Under the pieces are notes generated by a model that did not search any database, was not told the origin of the DNA, and was given only the letters and a program-made list of their open reading frames with translations. A stretch of 64,000 bases of DNA from positions 217,947 through 281,946 of the forward strand of contig NZ_NPKJ01000076.1 in the NCBI RefSeq assembly GCF_002284575.1, in the 5' to 3' direction. Below, piece by piece: positions 45,293 through 53,416 of the stretch. This DNA is from Mesorhizobium temperatum. GTDB lineage: Bacteria > Pseudomonadota > Alphaproteobacteria > Rhizobiales > Rhizobiaceae. The stretch's first letter is position 1, and each line of letters starts with the position of its first letter. Both the position numbers and the translations under genes were made by a program.

Positions 45293-45484
45293 TCACCCTT
45301 TGAATAGCCGAACGTCAAGCTCGAACGGATCGACCCGTGCGATTTTGATTCGGGCGGCGGCAGGATGACGAGGATTGATGAGAACATTCTGATCTGGTCC
45401 GTCCGAGATCGGGACAATGGCTGACGGAACAAAGAACAGAGCAGCGGCGACGCTGTTGAGCCACTCATTGCCGAGCTGAATCCG
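45293..45484 (-). pseudogene. Truncated RES-domain toxin, C-terminal fragment
   Basis: The minus-strand frame ending at 45293 reads LGNEWLNSVAAALFFVPSAI, then VLINPRHPAAARIKIARVDP and FELDVRLFKG. This is the C-terminal third of a RES domain, whose usual wording is GDxWL...LxVPSA(I/V)VP...LxNPxHP. RES toxins degrade NAD+ and pair with Xre-type antitoxins. The N-terminal two thirds, with the R-E-S residues, are missing, and no antitoxin is nearby, so it is a remnant. It sits between the ABC operon and the deaminase. Confidence 0.6.
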
Positions 45485-45504
45485 CCGACTTGAGTCGGCG
45501 GATT
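45479..45504. repeat. Perfect 11-bp inverted repeat at the RES fragment edge
   Basis: AATCCGCCGAC-TTGA-GTCGGCGGATT is a perfect hairpin of 11-bp arms. It lies at the point where homology to the RES domain stops and 43 bp before the deaminase start. It lacks a T run on the plus strand, so it is unlikely to be a simple terminator; it may be a remnant of the event that truncated the toxin. Confidence 0.6.
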
Positions 45505-45546
45505 GTTCGGCACTATGATCAAACGGCACTCCCGGAGGATCTGCCG

Positions 45547-46035
45547 ATGCCACAACGCCCCTACGATGAGCGCCTACTCCGTCAGGCGTTCGATGTCGCG
45601 CGCAAGGCCCGCGATGCTGGCGAACATCCCTTTGGTTCGCTCCTCGCTGACAAAGACGGCAATGTGTTGCGCGAGCAACTCAACGGTTACAAATCCGGAG
45701 GGGGCGACCGCACCGCTCATGCCGAAAGGCTGCTGGCCTCGTGGGCGGGGAGGAATTTCAGTCTCGAAAAGCTGGCCTCCTGCACACTCTACTCTTCGGC
45801 CGAACCTTGCGCGATGTGCTCCGGGACAATCTATTGGGCGGGCATCGGAAGGGTCGTCTTTGGGCAGAGCGAACATGACCTCAAAGGGTTGACGGGTGCA
45901 CACGTCGAGAATCCCACACTCGACCTCCCCTGCACGATCGTTTTCGAAGCTGGGCAGCGTCCGACTGAAGTCGTCGGCCCGCTGCTTGCCGATGAAGCGG
46001 CGCAACTCCACGCCGATTTCTGGGAAGACAAGTAG
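45547..46035 (+). CDS. Nucleoside/nucleobase deaminase (CDA superfamily)
   Basis: From ATG 45547 (MPQRPYDERLLRQAF), preceded by GGAGG, the protein has 162 residues. The zinc and catalytic residues are H58 and E60 (TAHAERLL) and C88 and C91 (AEPCAMCSG). The HAE...PCxxC layout is shared by guanine deaminase, tRNA adenosine deaminase and related cytidine/deoxycytidylate deaminases. Its long C-terminal segment (LDLPCTIVFEAGQRPTEVVG) and GIGRVVFGQSE favour the guanine-deaminase-like group, but the substrate is not settled. Monocistronic. Confidence 0.86.
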   Translation: MPQRPYDERLLRQAFDVARKARDAGEHPFGSLLADKDGNVLREQLNGYKSGGGDRTAHAERLLASWAGRNFSLEKLASCTLYSSAEPCAMCSGTIYWAGIGRVVFGQSEHDLKGLTGAHVENPTLDLPCTIVFEAGQRPTEVVGPLLADEAAQLHADFWEDK

Positions 46036-46067
46036 CTCAATTGGCGCGCGCGGAAAACGAGTGAGTG

Positions 46068-47036
46068 CTAGGCGATGTCGTCGCGAATGCAGGCCTTCAG
46101 ATGGCCATCGGACGTTGTTGCCCGTAATGGCGGGACGATGCCGGCGCAAGCATCGAGGGCAACCGGGCAACGGGTTCGGAAAACACACCCGGTTGGCGGA
46201 TTTGCCGGGCTTGGAATGTCGCCCTTCAGCACCTGCCGGCCTTGCCTGGCCAGTGGGTCGAGCGAGGGAATGGCCGAGAGCAGCGCGCGCGTATAGGGAT
46301 GCTGCGGCCGGGCATAGAGCGCGGCAGCAGGCGCGACTTCCATGATCCGGCCGAGGTAGAGAACGATCACCGTGTCGCAGATATATTCGACGACGGCCAG
46401 GTCATGCGAAATGAACAGCATGGTCAGACCGAGCCGGACCTGCAGGTCGCGCAAAAGATTTATGATCTGCGCCTGAATGGAGACATCGAGGGCAGAGACC
46501 GGTTCGTCGGCGACGATGAACTCGGGTTCGAGCGTAAGCGCGCGGGCGATGCCGATGCGCTGACGCTGCCCGCCTGAAAATTCGTGGGCGTAGCGGTCAT
46601 AGGCATCGACTGGCAACTCGACCGCAGCAAGTGCCTTCTCCGCCCTCGCCCGCCGCTCGGGCCTGTTGCCGATGCCCTGAATATCCAGGCCTTCGGTCAG
46701 GATCTGCCCGATGGTCATGCGCGGCGACAGACTGGCGAACGGATCCTGGAAAATGTATTGCATCTTGCGGCGCTGGCGAGTCAGCGGCCCGGCGCTCAGC
46801 TTGGTGATATCGACGCCGTCAAATCTTATTTCGCCGGACGTCGGCTCGATGAGACGCAGCACCGAGCGGCCGATCGTGGTCTTGCCCGACCCGGATTCTC
46901 CGACGAGGCCGACCACCTGGCCGCGCGCAATATCAAAGGAAATATCGTCCAGCGCCCTGACGACGGGACCGCGCGAGAACGCCGTCGGCGCAAAATGCTT
47001 GGTCAGGTTCCTGACCGAAAGGAATGGGGCGTCCAC
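46068..47036 (-). CDS. ABC transporter ATP-binding protein, DppF type
   Basis: From GTG 47036 (VDAPFLSVRNLTKHF) the protein has 322 residues. The GTG follows the previous stop by 2 bp and has GGAGG ten bases upstream, the decisive evidence for this start. Walker A is GESGSGKTTIGRSVLR, the signature is FSGGQRQRIGIARAL and Walker B is FIVADEPVSALDVS. The peptide-type C-terminal region with CRPRCPVALDAC-like cysteine spacing (RTRCPVALDAC) is present. It is the last gene of the minus-strand transporter operon. Confidence 0.9.
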   Translation of the reverse strand: MDAPFLSVRNLTKHFAPTAFSRGPVVRALDDISFDIARGQVVGLVGESGSGKTTIGRSVLRLIEPTSGEIRFDGVDITKLSAGPLTRQRRKMQYIFQDPFASLSPRMTIGQILTEGLDIQGIGNRPERRARAEKALAAVELPVDAYDRYAHEFSGGQRQRIGIARALTLEPEFIVADEPVSALDVSIQAQIINLLRDLQVRLGLTMLFISHDLAVVEYICDTVIVLYLGRIMEVAPAAALYARPQHPYTRALLSAIPSLDPLARQGRQVLKGDIPSPANPPTGCVFRTRCPVALDACAGIVPPLRATTSDGHLKACIRDDIA

Positions 47037-47038
47037 TG

Positions 47039-48046
47039 TCAGAGATCCTCCCAGCGCAAACAACGGCTTTGCTGGGTCGTCGTCGCCGCGAACAATGGCG
47101 GTACAGCAGTGCGGCAGGCATCGACCGCCAGGGCGCAACGCGGCGCGAAGGAACAGCCCTTGGGCAGCAAGGCCAGCGACGGAACATTGCCGGCGATGGT
47201 CGGAAGCGGCGTTCCTGCTGCCTTCAGTGTGGTGGCTTGGCCAAGCCGCGGCACCGAACGCATCAGCCCCGCCGTGTAGGGATGCCGCGGACGGGTGAAC
47301 ACCTCGCGCACCGGACCCGATTCCACGATGCGCCCGGCATACATCACCGCGACCCGGTCGGCGATCTCGGCAACGACGCCGAGATTGTGCGTGACGAACA
47401 GAATGCCCATGCCGCGTTGCGCCTGCAGCTCAGCCAGCAGGTCGAGAATCTGGGCCTGGATGGTGACGTCCAGTGCGGTGGTCGGCTCGTCGGCGATCAG
47501 CAAGGTCGGATCGCATGACAAGGCCATGGCGATGGTGGCGCGCTGGCGCATCCCTCCCGACAGCTCATGCGGGTATTGCCGCGCCCGCCGATCAGGGTCG
47601 GGAATGCCGACCTGAGCCAGCAGCCGCACGGCATCAGTGGCCGCATCACGATGCGACTTGCCGAGATGGATGCGGATCGGCTCGGCGATCTGTTCGCCGA
47701 TGGTGTAGACCGGATTGAGGCTGGTCATCGGCTCCTGGAACACCATGCCGATGTCGTTGCCGCGCACCTTGCGCAGCGACTCGGGATCGAGGCCGGTCAG
47801 TTCGGTGACAGTGCCATCCCTGCGGCGCAGCGCGATCGATCCCTCGGCGACGTGTCCGATCTTCTTCGGCAGCAGGCCGATGATCGACAGGCTGGTGACG
47901 GATTTGCCCGATCCCGACTCGCCGACCAGCGCCACCGTCTCGCCCGAACCTATCACCAGGTCGACGTCCTGCACGGCGGCGATATCGCGTCCGGCGATAC
48001 GGAACACCGCCCTAAGACCGGAAATCGAGAGGATCGGAGTGTCCAC
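47039..48046 (-). CDS. ABC transporter ATP-binding protein, DppD type
   Basis: From GTG 48046 (VDTPILSISGLRAVF) the protein has 335 residues. This start is 2 bp after the upstream stop, exactly as for the next gene, so the two junctions look duplicated (TGAxxGTGGAC). Walker A is GESGSGKSVTSLSI, the signature is LSGGMRQRATIAMAL and Walker B is LLIADEPTTALDVT. The C-terminal cysteine motif CSFAPRCALAVDAC is typical of DppD/OppD and related to an iron-sulfur site. The longer frame to 48304 lies inside the upstream gene and is rejected. Confidence 0.9.
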   Translation of the reverse strand: MDTPILSISGLRAVFRIAGRDIAAVQDVDLVIGSGETVALVGESGSGKSVTSLSIIGLLPKKIGHVAEGSIALRRRDGTVTELTGLDPESLRKVRGNDIGMVFQEPMTSLNPVYTIGEQIAEPIRIHLGKSHRDAATDAVRLLAQVGIPDPDRRARQYPHELSGGMRQRATIAMALSCDPTLLIADEPTTALDVTIQAQILDLLAELQAQRGMGILFVTHNLGVVAEIADRVAVMYAGRIVESGPVREVFTRPRHPYTAGLMRSVPRLGQATTLKAAGTPLPTIAGNVPSLALLPKGCSFAPRCALAVDACRTAVPPLFAATTTQQSRCLRWEDL

Positions 48047-48048
48047 GG

Positions 48049-48966
48049 TCAGCGCAGCAAGCCGACGTCGCGAAGGATGATGTCGACCTTTGCGGTTTCC
48101 TCGTCGTTCAAGCTGCGTTGCGGCCGCGCCATGGTGTTGGAGGCGATGATGCCGAGGCTCTTCATCGCGGTCTTGAAGGCGCCGACGCCGGCCGAGCCGG
48201 CGCTCGTCCTGCCGAGCGAGATCCAGACGATCTCGAACAGCTTCAGCAGCCGCTCCTGCTCCAGGCGGGCTTCGGCGTGCTGACCCGCCTGCATCAGGTT
48301 CCACAGCCTGACGTAGCCGTGCGGGTCGACATTGGCGAGGCCCGGCACGACACCATGCGCACCCATGGCAAGCACGCTGTCGACCAGGATCTCGGACCCG
48401 GTCATGCCGAAGAAACTCGGATCGTTGGCCATGTCCTTGAGCACATAACGCAGATTGCCGTCATCGCCGCTGGAATCCTTGATACCGGCGATAACGCCTT
48501 CGCTGGCAAGGCCGACGGTGGTCCTGCGCTCCAGCTTGACATGGACGCAGACCGGGATGTCGTAGGCGATGATGGGGATGTCGACCGCGTCCTTGATATA
48601 GCGGAAATGATCGCCGATCTCGGGCTGGCTGGTGCGGGTATAGAAGGGCGCTGTGACCACAACGGCGTCGGCGCCGGCCGATCTGGCTATCCGGGCGTGG
48701 TTGATGACACGATCGGTTGTCGGGTCGATGACCCCGGCGAAGATCGGAACGCGGCCGTTGTTGACCTTGACCGCGTGCTCGATGATGGCCCTGCGGCCGG
48801 CCTCGTCATGGAAGACTACTTCGCTGGTCGAGCCGAGTACGAAGAGCCCGTGGACGCCGCCGTCGAGCAGGTTTTCGATCGTCCGGGTGAACGACGGGAA
48901 GTCGACACTGAAATCGGAATGGAGCGGGGTGACGACTGGTGGCACGACGCCGGTAAACAGGGGCAT
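48049..48966 (-). CDS. Dihydrodipicolinate synthase family protein embedded in the transporter operon
   Basis: From ATG 48966 (MPLFTGVVPPVVTPLHSD) the protein has 305 residues. It is a DHDPS/N-acetylneuraminate lyase-type TIM barrel. The Schiff-base lysine is in VIAGIKDSSGDDGNLRY, and the catalytic tyrosine is in IIAYDIPVCVHV. The carboxylate loop reads LGSTSEVVFHD (GSTSE in place of the GTTGE consensus), so the substrate differs from that of true DapA. It probably cleaves or dehydrates a 2-keto acid. It lies between the permease and ATPase genes, an unusual place that ties it to the imported substrate. Confidence 0.87.
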   Translation of the reverse strand: MPLFTGVVPPVVTPLHSDFSVDFPSFTRTIENLLDGGVHGLFVLGSTSEVVFHDEAGRRAIIEHAVKVNNGRVPIFAGVIDPTTDRVINHARIARSAGADAVVVTAPFYTRTSQPEIGDHFRYIKDAVDIPIIAYDIPVCVHVKLERRTTVGLASEGVIAGIKDSSGDDGNLRYVLKDMANDPSFFGMTGSEILVDSVLAMGAHGVVPGLANVDPHGYVRLWNLMQAGQHAEARLEQERLLKLFEIVWISLGRTSAGSAGVGAFKTAMKSLGIIASNTMARPQRSLNDEETAKVDIILRDVGLLR

Positions 48967-48985
48967 TTTTGAAAAAACCTTCAGG

Positions 48986-49888
48986 TCAGTTGAGATCGGA
49001 ACGAGGGTCGAATGCATCGCGCAGGCCATCGCCAATGAAGTTGATGGCCAGGACGGTGAGCACGAGCACGGCGCCGGGAAACATCCATTGCCAAGGATAT
49101 TGCTCGAGCACCACGGTGGAGCGGGCGAGATTGAGCATGTTGCCCCAGCTGGCTTCGGGCGGCGCGATGCCGAGGCCGAGGAAGGAGAGACCGGCTTCGA
49201 GTAGAATGGCGTTGGCGATCTGCAGCGTGGCGTAGACGACAAGAATGTCGATGCAGTTCGGCAGGCCGTGACGGAACAGGAGATGCGGCAGCCCCGCCCC
49301 CATGCCACGGGCGGCGACGACGAAGTCACGCTCGCGCAGCTCGAGCAGCCGCGCGCGCACCATGCGCGACAGCACCGGCCAGGAGAGCAGCGAGATCACC
49401 AGGATGGTCGGCGCAATGCCGGTGCCGGCGATCGAGGCGAGCACGAGCAGGAAGATCACCGGCGGCAGCGTCATTGCGAGATCGACGAAGCGCATCACCG
49501 TGGCGTCGACAAGACGCCCGCCGAAGCTGGCGACGGCGCCGACCAGGAAGCCGATGACGATCGATATGGCGACCGAGCAGACGGCGACCAGCAACGAGAT
49601 CCGCCCGCCTTGCATCAGCCGGGCCATGACGTCGCGGCCGACGCCGTCGCTGCCTAGCCAATGAATGGCGGACGGTCCCTTGTTGATCGCCCTGAGATCG
49701 ATGGCGTTGGGGCTGAACGGCCACCATAGAGGATAGGTCGAAACCGCCAGCAGGATGGGGATGACGATAAGCAGACCGGCGCGCGCCGCACGATTTTCAA
49801 AGAACCGGTCGAGCGCGCGGCGGAGCGGTCCTCTGGTTTGCGGCACGGCTATCGGATCGACTGTCGGATCTGGCGCGGTGATTGTCAT
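48986..49888 (-). CDS. ABC transporter permease, DppC type
   Basis: From ATG 49888 (MTITAPDPTVDPIAVPQT) the protein has 300 residues. It overlaps the upstream DppB stop by 1 bp (TGATG). TM1 is at about 34-52, and IHWLGSDGVGRDVMARLMQG is the DppC periplasmic signature. The EAA region reads DFVVAARGMGAGLPHLLFRH, and AGLSFLGLGIAPPEASWGNM is near the end. It forms the membrane channel with the gene 49888-50847. Confidence 0.92.
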   Translation of the reverse strand: MTITAPDPTVDPIAVPQTRGPLRRALDRFFENRAARAGLLIVIPILLAVSTYPLWWPFSPNAIDLRAINKGPSAIHWLGSDGVGRDVMARLMQGGRISLLVAVCSVAISIVIGFLVGAVASFGGRLVDATVMRFVDLAMTLPPVIFLLVLASIAGTGIAPTILVISLLSWPVLSRMVRARLLELRERDFVVAARGMGAGLPHLLFRHGLPNCIDILVVYATLQIANAILLEAGLSFLGLGIAPPEASWGNMLNLARSTVVLEQYPWQWMFPGAVLVLTVLAINFIGDGLRDAFDPRSDLN

Positions 49889-50847
49889 CACGACACCTGA
49901 ATGCGCGGGTCGACGACCGCATAGACGATATCGGTCAGGAGATTGACCAGAATGACGCAGATGCCGATTACCAGGGTGGCGCCCATGATCACCGGGTAAT
50001 CCCTTGTGCCAACGGCATTGACCAGCAGCAGGCCCATGCCCGGCCAGTTGAACACGCTTTCGAGGAAGATGGCGCCGCCGATGGCGATGCCGACCGTCGA
50101 GCCGATCAGGGTGATAACAGGCAAAAGCGCATTGCGGGTCGCGTGCTTGATGATCACCCAGAATTCGCGCACTCCCTTGGCACGCGCGGTCCGCACATAG
50201 TCCTGGTTGAGCACTTCCAGGAGGGACGCGCGCATGTAGCGCATGATCAGCGCGGCGTGTCCGATCGACAGCAGGCAGGCGGGCAGGACGAGGTGCGCGA
50301 GCACGTCCGATACGGAAAAGGGTGCGCCGGCGGTCTGCATGCCGCCTGATGGCGCCCAGCGCAGCAGCACCGAGAAAAAGTACAGCCCGAGAAGTGCCGT
50401 CAGAAAAGCCGGGCTGGAGATGCCGACGAAGGAAACCACCGACAGCGCGATGTCGGGCAGCGCGTTACGGCGGACGGCGGAGAAAATGCCGGCGGAAATT
50501 CCGAGCACGATGGCGATGGCCAGGCCCGTGCCCATCAACAGCGCGGTCGGGCCGATGCGCTCCATGACCAGCGGCAGCACGGCAACGCCGCCGCGCTGGA
50601 TCGAATAGCCGAAGTCGCCGCCGAGCGCAGCGCGAAGCCAGGCGAGATATTGCACGGGAAGCGGCTGGTCGAGCCCAAGCCGGTCACGCAGGACTTCGAG
50701 GTCGGAAGCAGACATCGGGCTGGACGGATTGATATAGGCGTCGATCGGATCGCCGGGCGCCAGCCGCAGAAGGATGAAGATGAGGACGCTCAAGGCGACC
50801 AGCATCAACAGTCCTGTAGCGCTGCGGCGGGCAATGAAACTCAGCAT
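49888..50847 (-). CDS. ABC transporter permease, DppB type
   Basis: From ATG 50847 (MLSFIARRSATGLLMLV) the protein has 319 residues with six predicted membrane spans. It carries FGYSIQRGGVAVLPLVMER after TM1, the EAA region QDYVRTARAKGVREFWVIIK, and HATRNALLPVITLIGSTVGI. Longer in-frame sequence to 51027 reads through the intergenic gap and is not credible. It follows the binding-protein gene by 82 bp. Confidence 0.9.
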   Translation of the reverse strand: MLSFIARRSATGLLMLVALSVLIFILLRLAPGDPIDAYINPSSPMSASDLEVLRDRLGLDQPLPVQYLAWLRAALGGDFGYSIQRGGVAVLPLVMERIGPTALLMGTGLAIAIVLGISAGIFSAVRRNALPDIALSVVSFVGISSPAFLTALLGLYFFSVLLRWAPSGGMQTAGAPFSVSDVLAHLVLPACLLSIGHAALIMRYMRASLLEVLNQDYVRTARAKGVREFWVIIKHATRNALLPVITLIGSTVGIAIGGAIFLESVFNWPGMGLLLVNAVGTRDYPVIMGATLVIGICVILVNLLTDIVYAVVDPRIQVS

Positions 50848-50929
50848 TGGCTGTCCGTGGTGATGGTGAGCGGGGCCGGTATCGTGCCGGCCCGTTTCAT
50901 TGGCGGGCCGGAGTGGCCCGCCAGCCGTT

Positions 50930-52516
50930 TTACTGGATATCCCAGCGTTCCGGGTGAGCCGCATAAGGACCGCCGGCCGGCGCCGGCGTCCAGACAAAGT
51001 CACGCAGCTTGTTGGAGGCGACGCCATAGCGGTTGGCCACCCATAATGTCGCCCAGGGCAGATCCTTGTTCATCACCTTGCAGACTTCCTGCCAGGATTG
51101 ATCGATCTTGGCCGGATCGGTCTGGCCGAGCGCGGCGTCCAATGCAGCGCTGAGATCGTCGAACTCGACGCGCATGGTGTTGAAGCCTGCTGGCGGAATC
51201 TGGGACTTGTTGAGACCCGGGCTGATGCCAGCCGGATTCGGGCCGTTCTGCAGGCCGGCATAGACCATCGCAAACGCGTTCCAGTCCGGCGTGCCTTCCT
51301 TGTAGACGATGCCGTTATAAGTCGGCGTATCGACGACGCGCGGCACCACATTGATCCCGACCTCGGCCAGCATCGACTGGATGGCAGCCATCACATTGGC
51401 CGCTTGCGGCGAGCCGTAATAGGTCAGCAAGGTGATCGGCTTGTCGCCGTTGATCTTGTCCCAGCCAGCCTCGGCAAGCAGAGCCTTGGCCTTTGCCGGA
51501 TCATAGGCATAGGGTTCGAGGCCTTCGGGAAGCAGGTGCGGCGCGACGTAGCCGCAATTGGCCGGTTTGGCCGCCCCGCCATAGAGGCTCTCGATGATGG
51601 CATTGCGATCGATCGCGTACATGATCGCCTGGCGCACACGAACATCCCTAAAGAGCTCGACCTTCTGGTTGAGGCCGATGTAGTTGACCACATAGGAGGC
51701 GCCCTCGATCACCTTGAAATTGCTGTCGCTCTTGAAGGATACCGCATCGTCGGGCTCGACATAGGTGAACTGGATTTCTCCGGCGCGCAGCGCGGCAACG
51801 GCCGCCGCCGGGCTTTCGAAATATCTGTTGATGAGCACGTCGACCTTCGGCTTGCCGCCGCGATAGTCGTCATCCGCGGCCAGTTCGACATATTGATCGC
51901 TGACATAGCGCTTGAACTTGAAGGGGCCGGTGCCGACCGGAGTGGTGGACCACCAGGTGCTTGTGGCCAGCGTTTCCGGTGGCATCGCGGCCAGGGCATG
52001 CTCCGGCAGGATCATCACCTGCGAGAGAATCGACAGGAAGGAGCCGTTGGGCTTCGACAATTTGACGACCACGGTGCGATCGTCCGGCGCGTCGACCGAC
52101 GCGATGTCGCCGAGGCGCGCGGCAAACAAACTGCCGGAGGCTTTGTTCCTGGCGAGCTCAAGCGTGAACTTGACGTCCTTGGATGTGAACGGCTTGCCGT
52201 CGTGCCAGCTCTCCTGGGCAAGGTTGAACGTATAGGTCAGCTTGTCGTCGCTGACCTTGTAGTCCTTGGCCAGATCGCCTTCGAGTTCGGTCAGATCGGC
52301 GTTGTAGATGACCAGCGGTTCAAAATAGGTGCTGAGCCAGGTAAAGCCGCCGGTCGCAGCCAGCGGATTGAAGTTCTTGGGAAACCCGCCGGGGCCGACG
52401 TCGAAGCCCCCGGTTATGGTCTTGGCGTCCTGTGCCTGGACGCTGGTAGCCAGGCCGATGCCGCCGAGCAGCAGCCCAGTGACGGCCAGATGAAGAGCGA
52501 TAGTCTTGATGCGCAT
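50930..52516 (-). CDS. ABC transporter substrate-binding protein, peptide family 5
   Basis: A 528-residue periplasmic binding protein with a signal peptide (MRIKTIALHLAVTGLLLGGI, cleavage after VQA at about 28). SBP_bac_5 features are LAKDYKVSDDKLTYTFNLAQ, VGTGPFKFKRYVSDQYVEL and VRVRQAIMYAIDRNAIIESL, with YDPAKAKALLAEAGWDK. It heads the minus-strand operon SBP-DppB-DppC-DHDPS-DppD-DppF. A clear ribosome-binding sequence (GGGAGGAAAA) precedes the ATG. The ligand is unknown; the neighbouring enzymes suggest a sugar acid or modified sugar rather than a peptide. Confidence 0.91.
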   Translation of the reverse strand: MRIKTIALHLAVTGLLLGGIGLATSVQAQDAKTITGGFDVGPGGFPKNFNPLAATGGFTWLSTYFEPLVIYNADLTELEGDLAKDYKVSDDKLTYTFNLAQESWHDGKPFTSKDVKFTLELARNKASGSLFAARLGDIASVDAPDDRTVVVKLSKPNGSFLSILSQVMILPEHALAAMPPETLATSTWWSTTPVGTGPFKFKRYVSDQYVELAADDDYRGGKPKVDVLINRYFESPAAAVAALRAGEIQFTYVEPDDAVSFKSDSNFKVIEGASYVVNYIGLNQKVELFRDVRVRQAIMYAIDRNAIIESLYGGAAKPANCGYVAPHLLPEGLEPYAYDPAKAKALLAEAGWDKINGDKPITLLTYYGSPQAANVMAAIQSMLAEVGINVVPRVVDTPTYNGIVYKEGTPDWNAFAMVYAGLQNGPNPAGISPGLNKSQIPPAGFNTMRVEFDDLSAALDAALGQTDPAKIDQSWQEVCKVMNKDLPWATLWVANRYGVASNKLRDFVWTPAPAGGPYAAHPERWDIQ

Positions 52517-52557
52517 GGTTTTCCTCCCTTGGCATTGTCAGGTAATTCGGCTTTGGG

Positions 52558-53307
52558 TCAGGTAGTTCGGTTTCTCGCGATGACTTGCTGAATCCCCCTG
52601 TAGTGGTCGTCGAGGCGCTGACGCGCCCGGTCGACGTCCTTGGCGGCGACCGCCTCGACGATCTCGTGATGGTCGCGCCACGTCGCCAGAGGTGTCGGAT
52701 TGTCGAGGCTGGTGAAATTCGAGGCCTTGTTGAAGGCCACCCAGAAGATGTCGATCAGCGCGCTCAGCATGTGATTGTTCTGGCAGCGGAACAGCAGCTG
52801 GTGGAATTGCTGGTCCTCTTCGGCAAAACTCTCCTGGCGCTCGGCGCGCCGCCGCATGCTTTCAGTCAGCTGGCGCAGCGCAGCGATGTCTTCGGCGCTG
52901 ATCATTTCGATGGTCTTGGCGATGAGGCCGGTTTCAAGGACACGACGGATCTCACGCAGCTCCTCGACGTCGCGCAACGAATCCTGCAGGCCATATGCCA
53001 GATTATCCAGCAAAGGCTTGAACGAGAATTCCTTGACGAAAACGCCGATGCCGCGACGCGTCTCCAGAATGCCGATCGACTCCAGCGCCTTGATCGCTTC
53101 GCGCACCGAGTTGCGGCCGACGCCGAGCCGCTGCGCCAGGAAGGTCTCCGGAGGCAAGGGATCCCCAGCCTTGAGCTTATTGCTCTGGATATATTTCCTG
53201 AGGCTCTCCTGCACACTGACGTGAAGCAGCGGCGGTCGGGTCAGCGGTTCGATCGACTTGGGTTCCGAGATCGATTTGGGTTCCGAGATCGACTTGGCTT
53301 CCGGCAT
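52558..53307 (-). CDS. GntR family regulator, FadR/FCD subfamily
   Basis: From ATG 53307 (MPEAKSISEP) the protein has 249 residues. An N-terminal tandem repeat of KSISEP precedes the winged helix, which includes VSVQESLRKYIQSNKLKAGD, PLPPETFLAQRLGVGRNSVR and EAIKALESIGILETRRGIGV. The FCD domain has ELREIRRVLETGLIAKTIEM and DQQFHQLLFRCQNNHML. The repeat is encoded by three near-identical 18-bp units at 53251-53305. It is transcribed toward the transporter operon and is divergent from the dehydrogenase genes; a 20-bp palindrome lies between. Confidence 0.88.
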   Translation of the reverse strand: MPEAKSISEPKSISEPKSIEPLTRPPLLHVSVQESLRKYIQSNKLKAGDPLPPETFLAQRLGVGRNSVREAIKALESIGILETRRGIGVFVKEFSFKPLLDNLAYGLQDSLRDVEELREIRRVLETGLIAKTIEMISAEDIAALRQLTESMRRRAERQESFAEEDQQFHQLLFRCQNNHMLSALIDIFWVAFNKASNFTSLDNPTPLATWRDHHEIVEAVAAKDVDRARQRLDDHYRGIQQVIARNRTT

Positions 53308-53376
53308 TTTGCTCCCAGCGCCGCTGCAATCGCGTCCAATGGCGCTGCAAAGCGGTCGATGCTTGTAGCATAGCGA

Positions 53377-53396
53377 CTTGTAGGATATCCTGCAAG
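53377..53396. promoter_or_regulatory. Near-perfect palindrome, putative operator for the FCD regulator
   Basis: CTTGTAGGATATCCTGCAAG is palindromic at 18 of 20 positions (one mismatched pair). It lies 20 bp before the plus-strand dehydrogenase ATG and about 70 bp before the regulator start on the minus strand. Size and symmetry fit a dimeric GntR-FCD regulator. Confidence 0.7.
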
Positions 53397-53416
53397 CAGG
53401 AGGATACGTCAACGAA

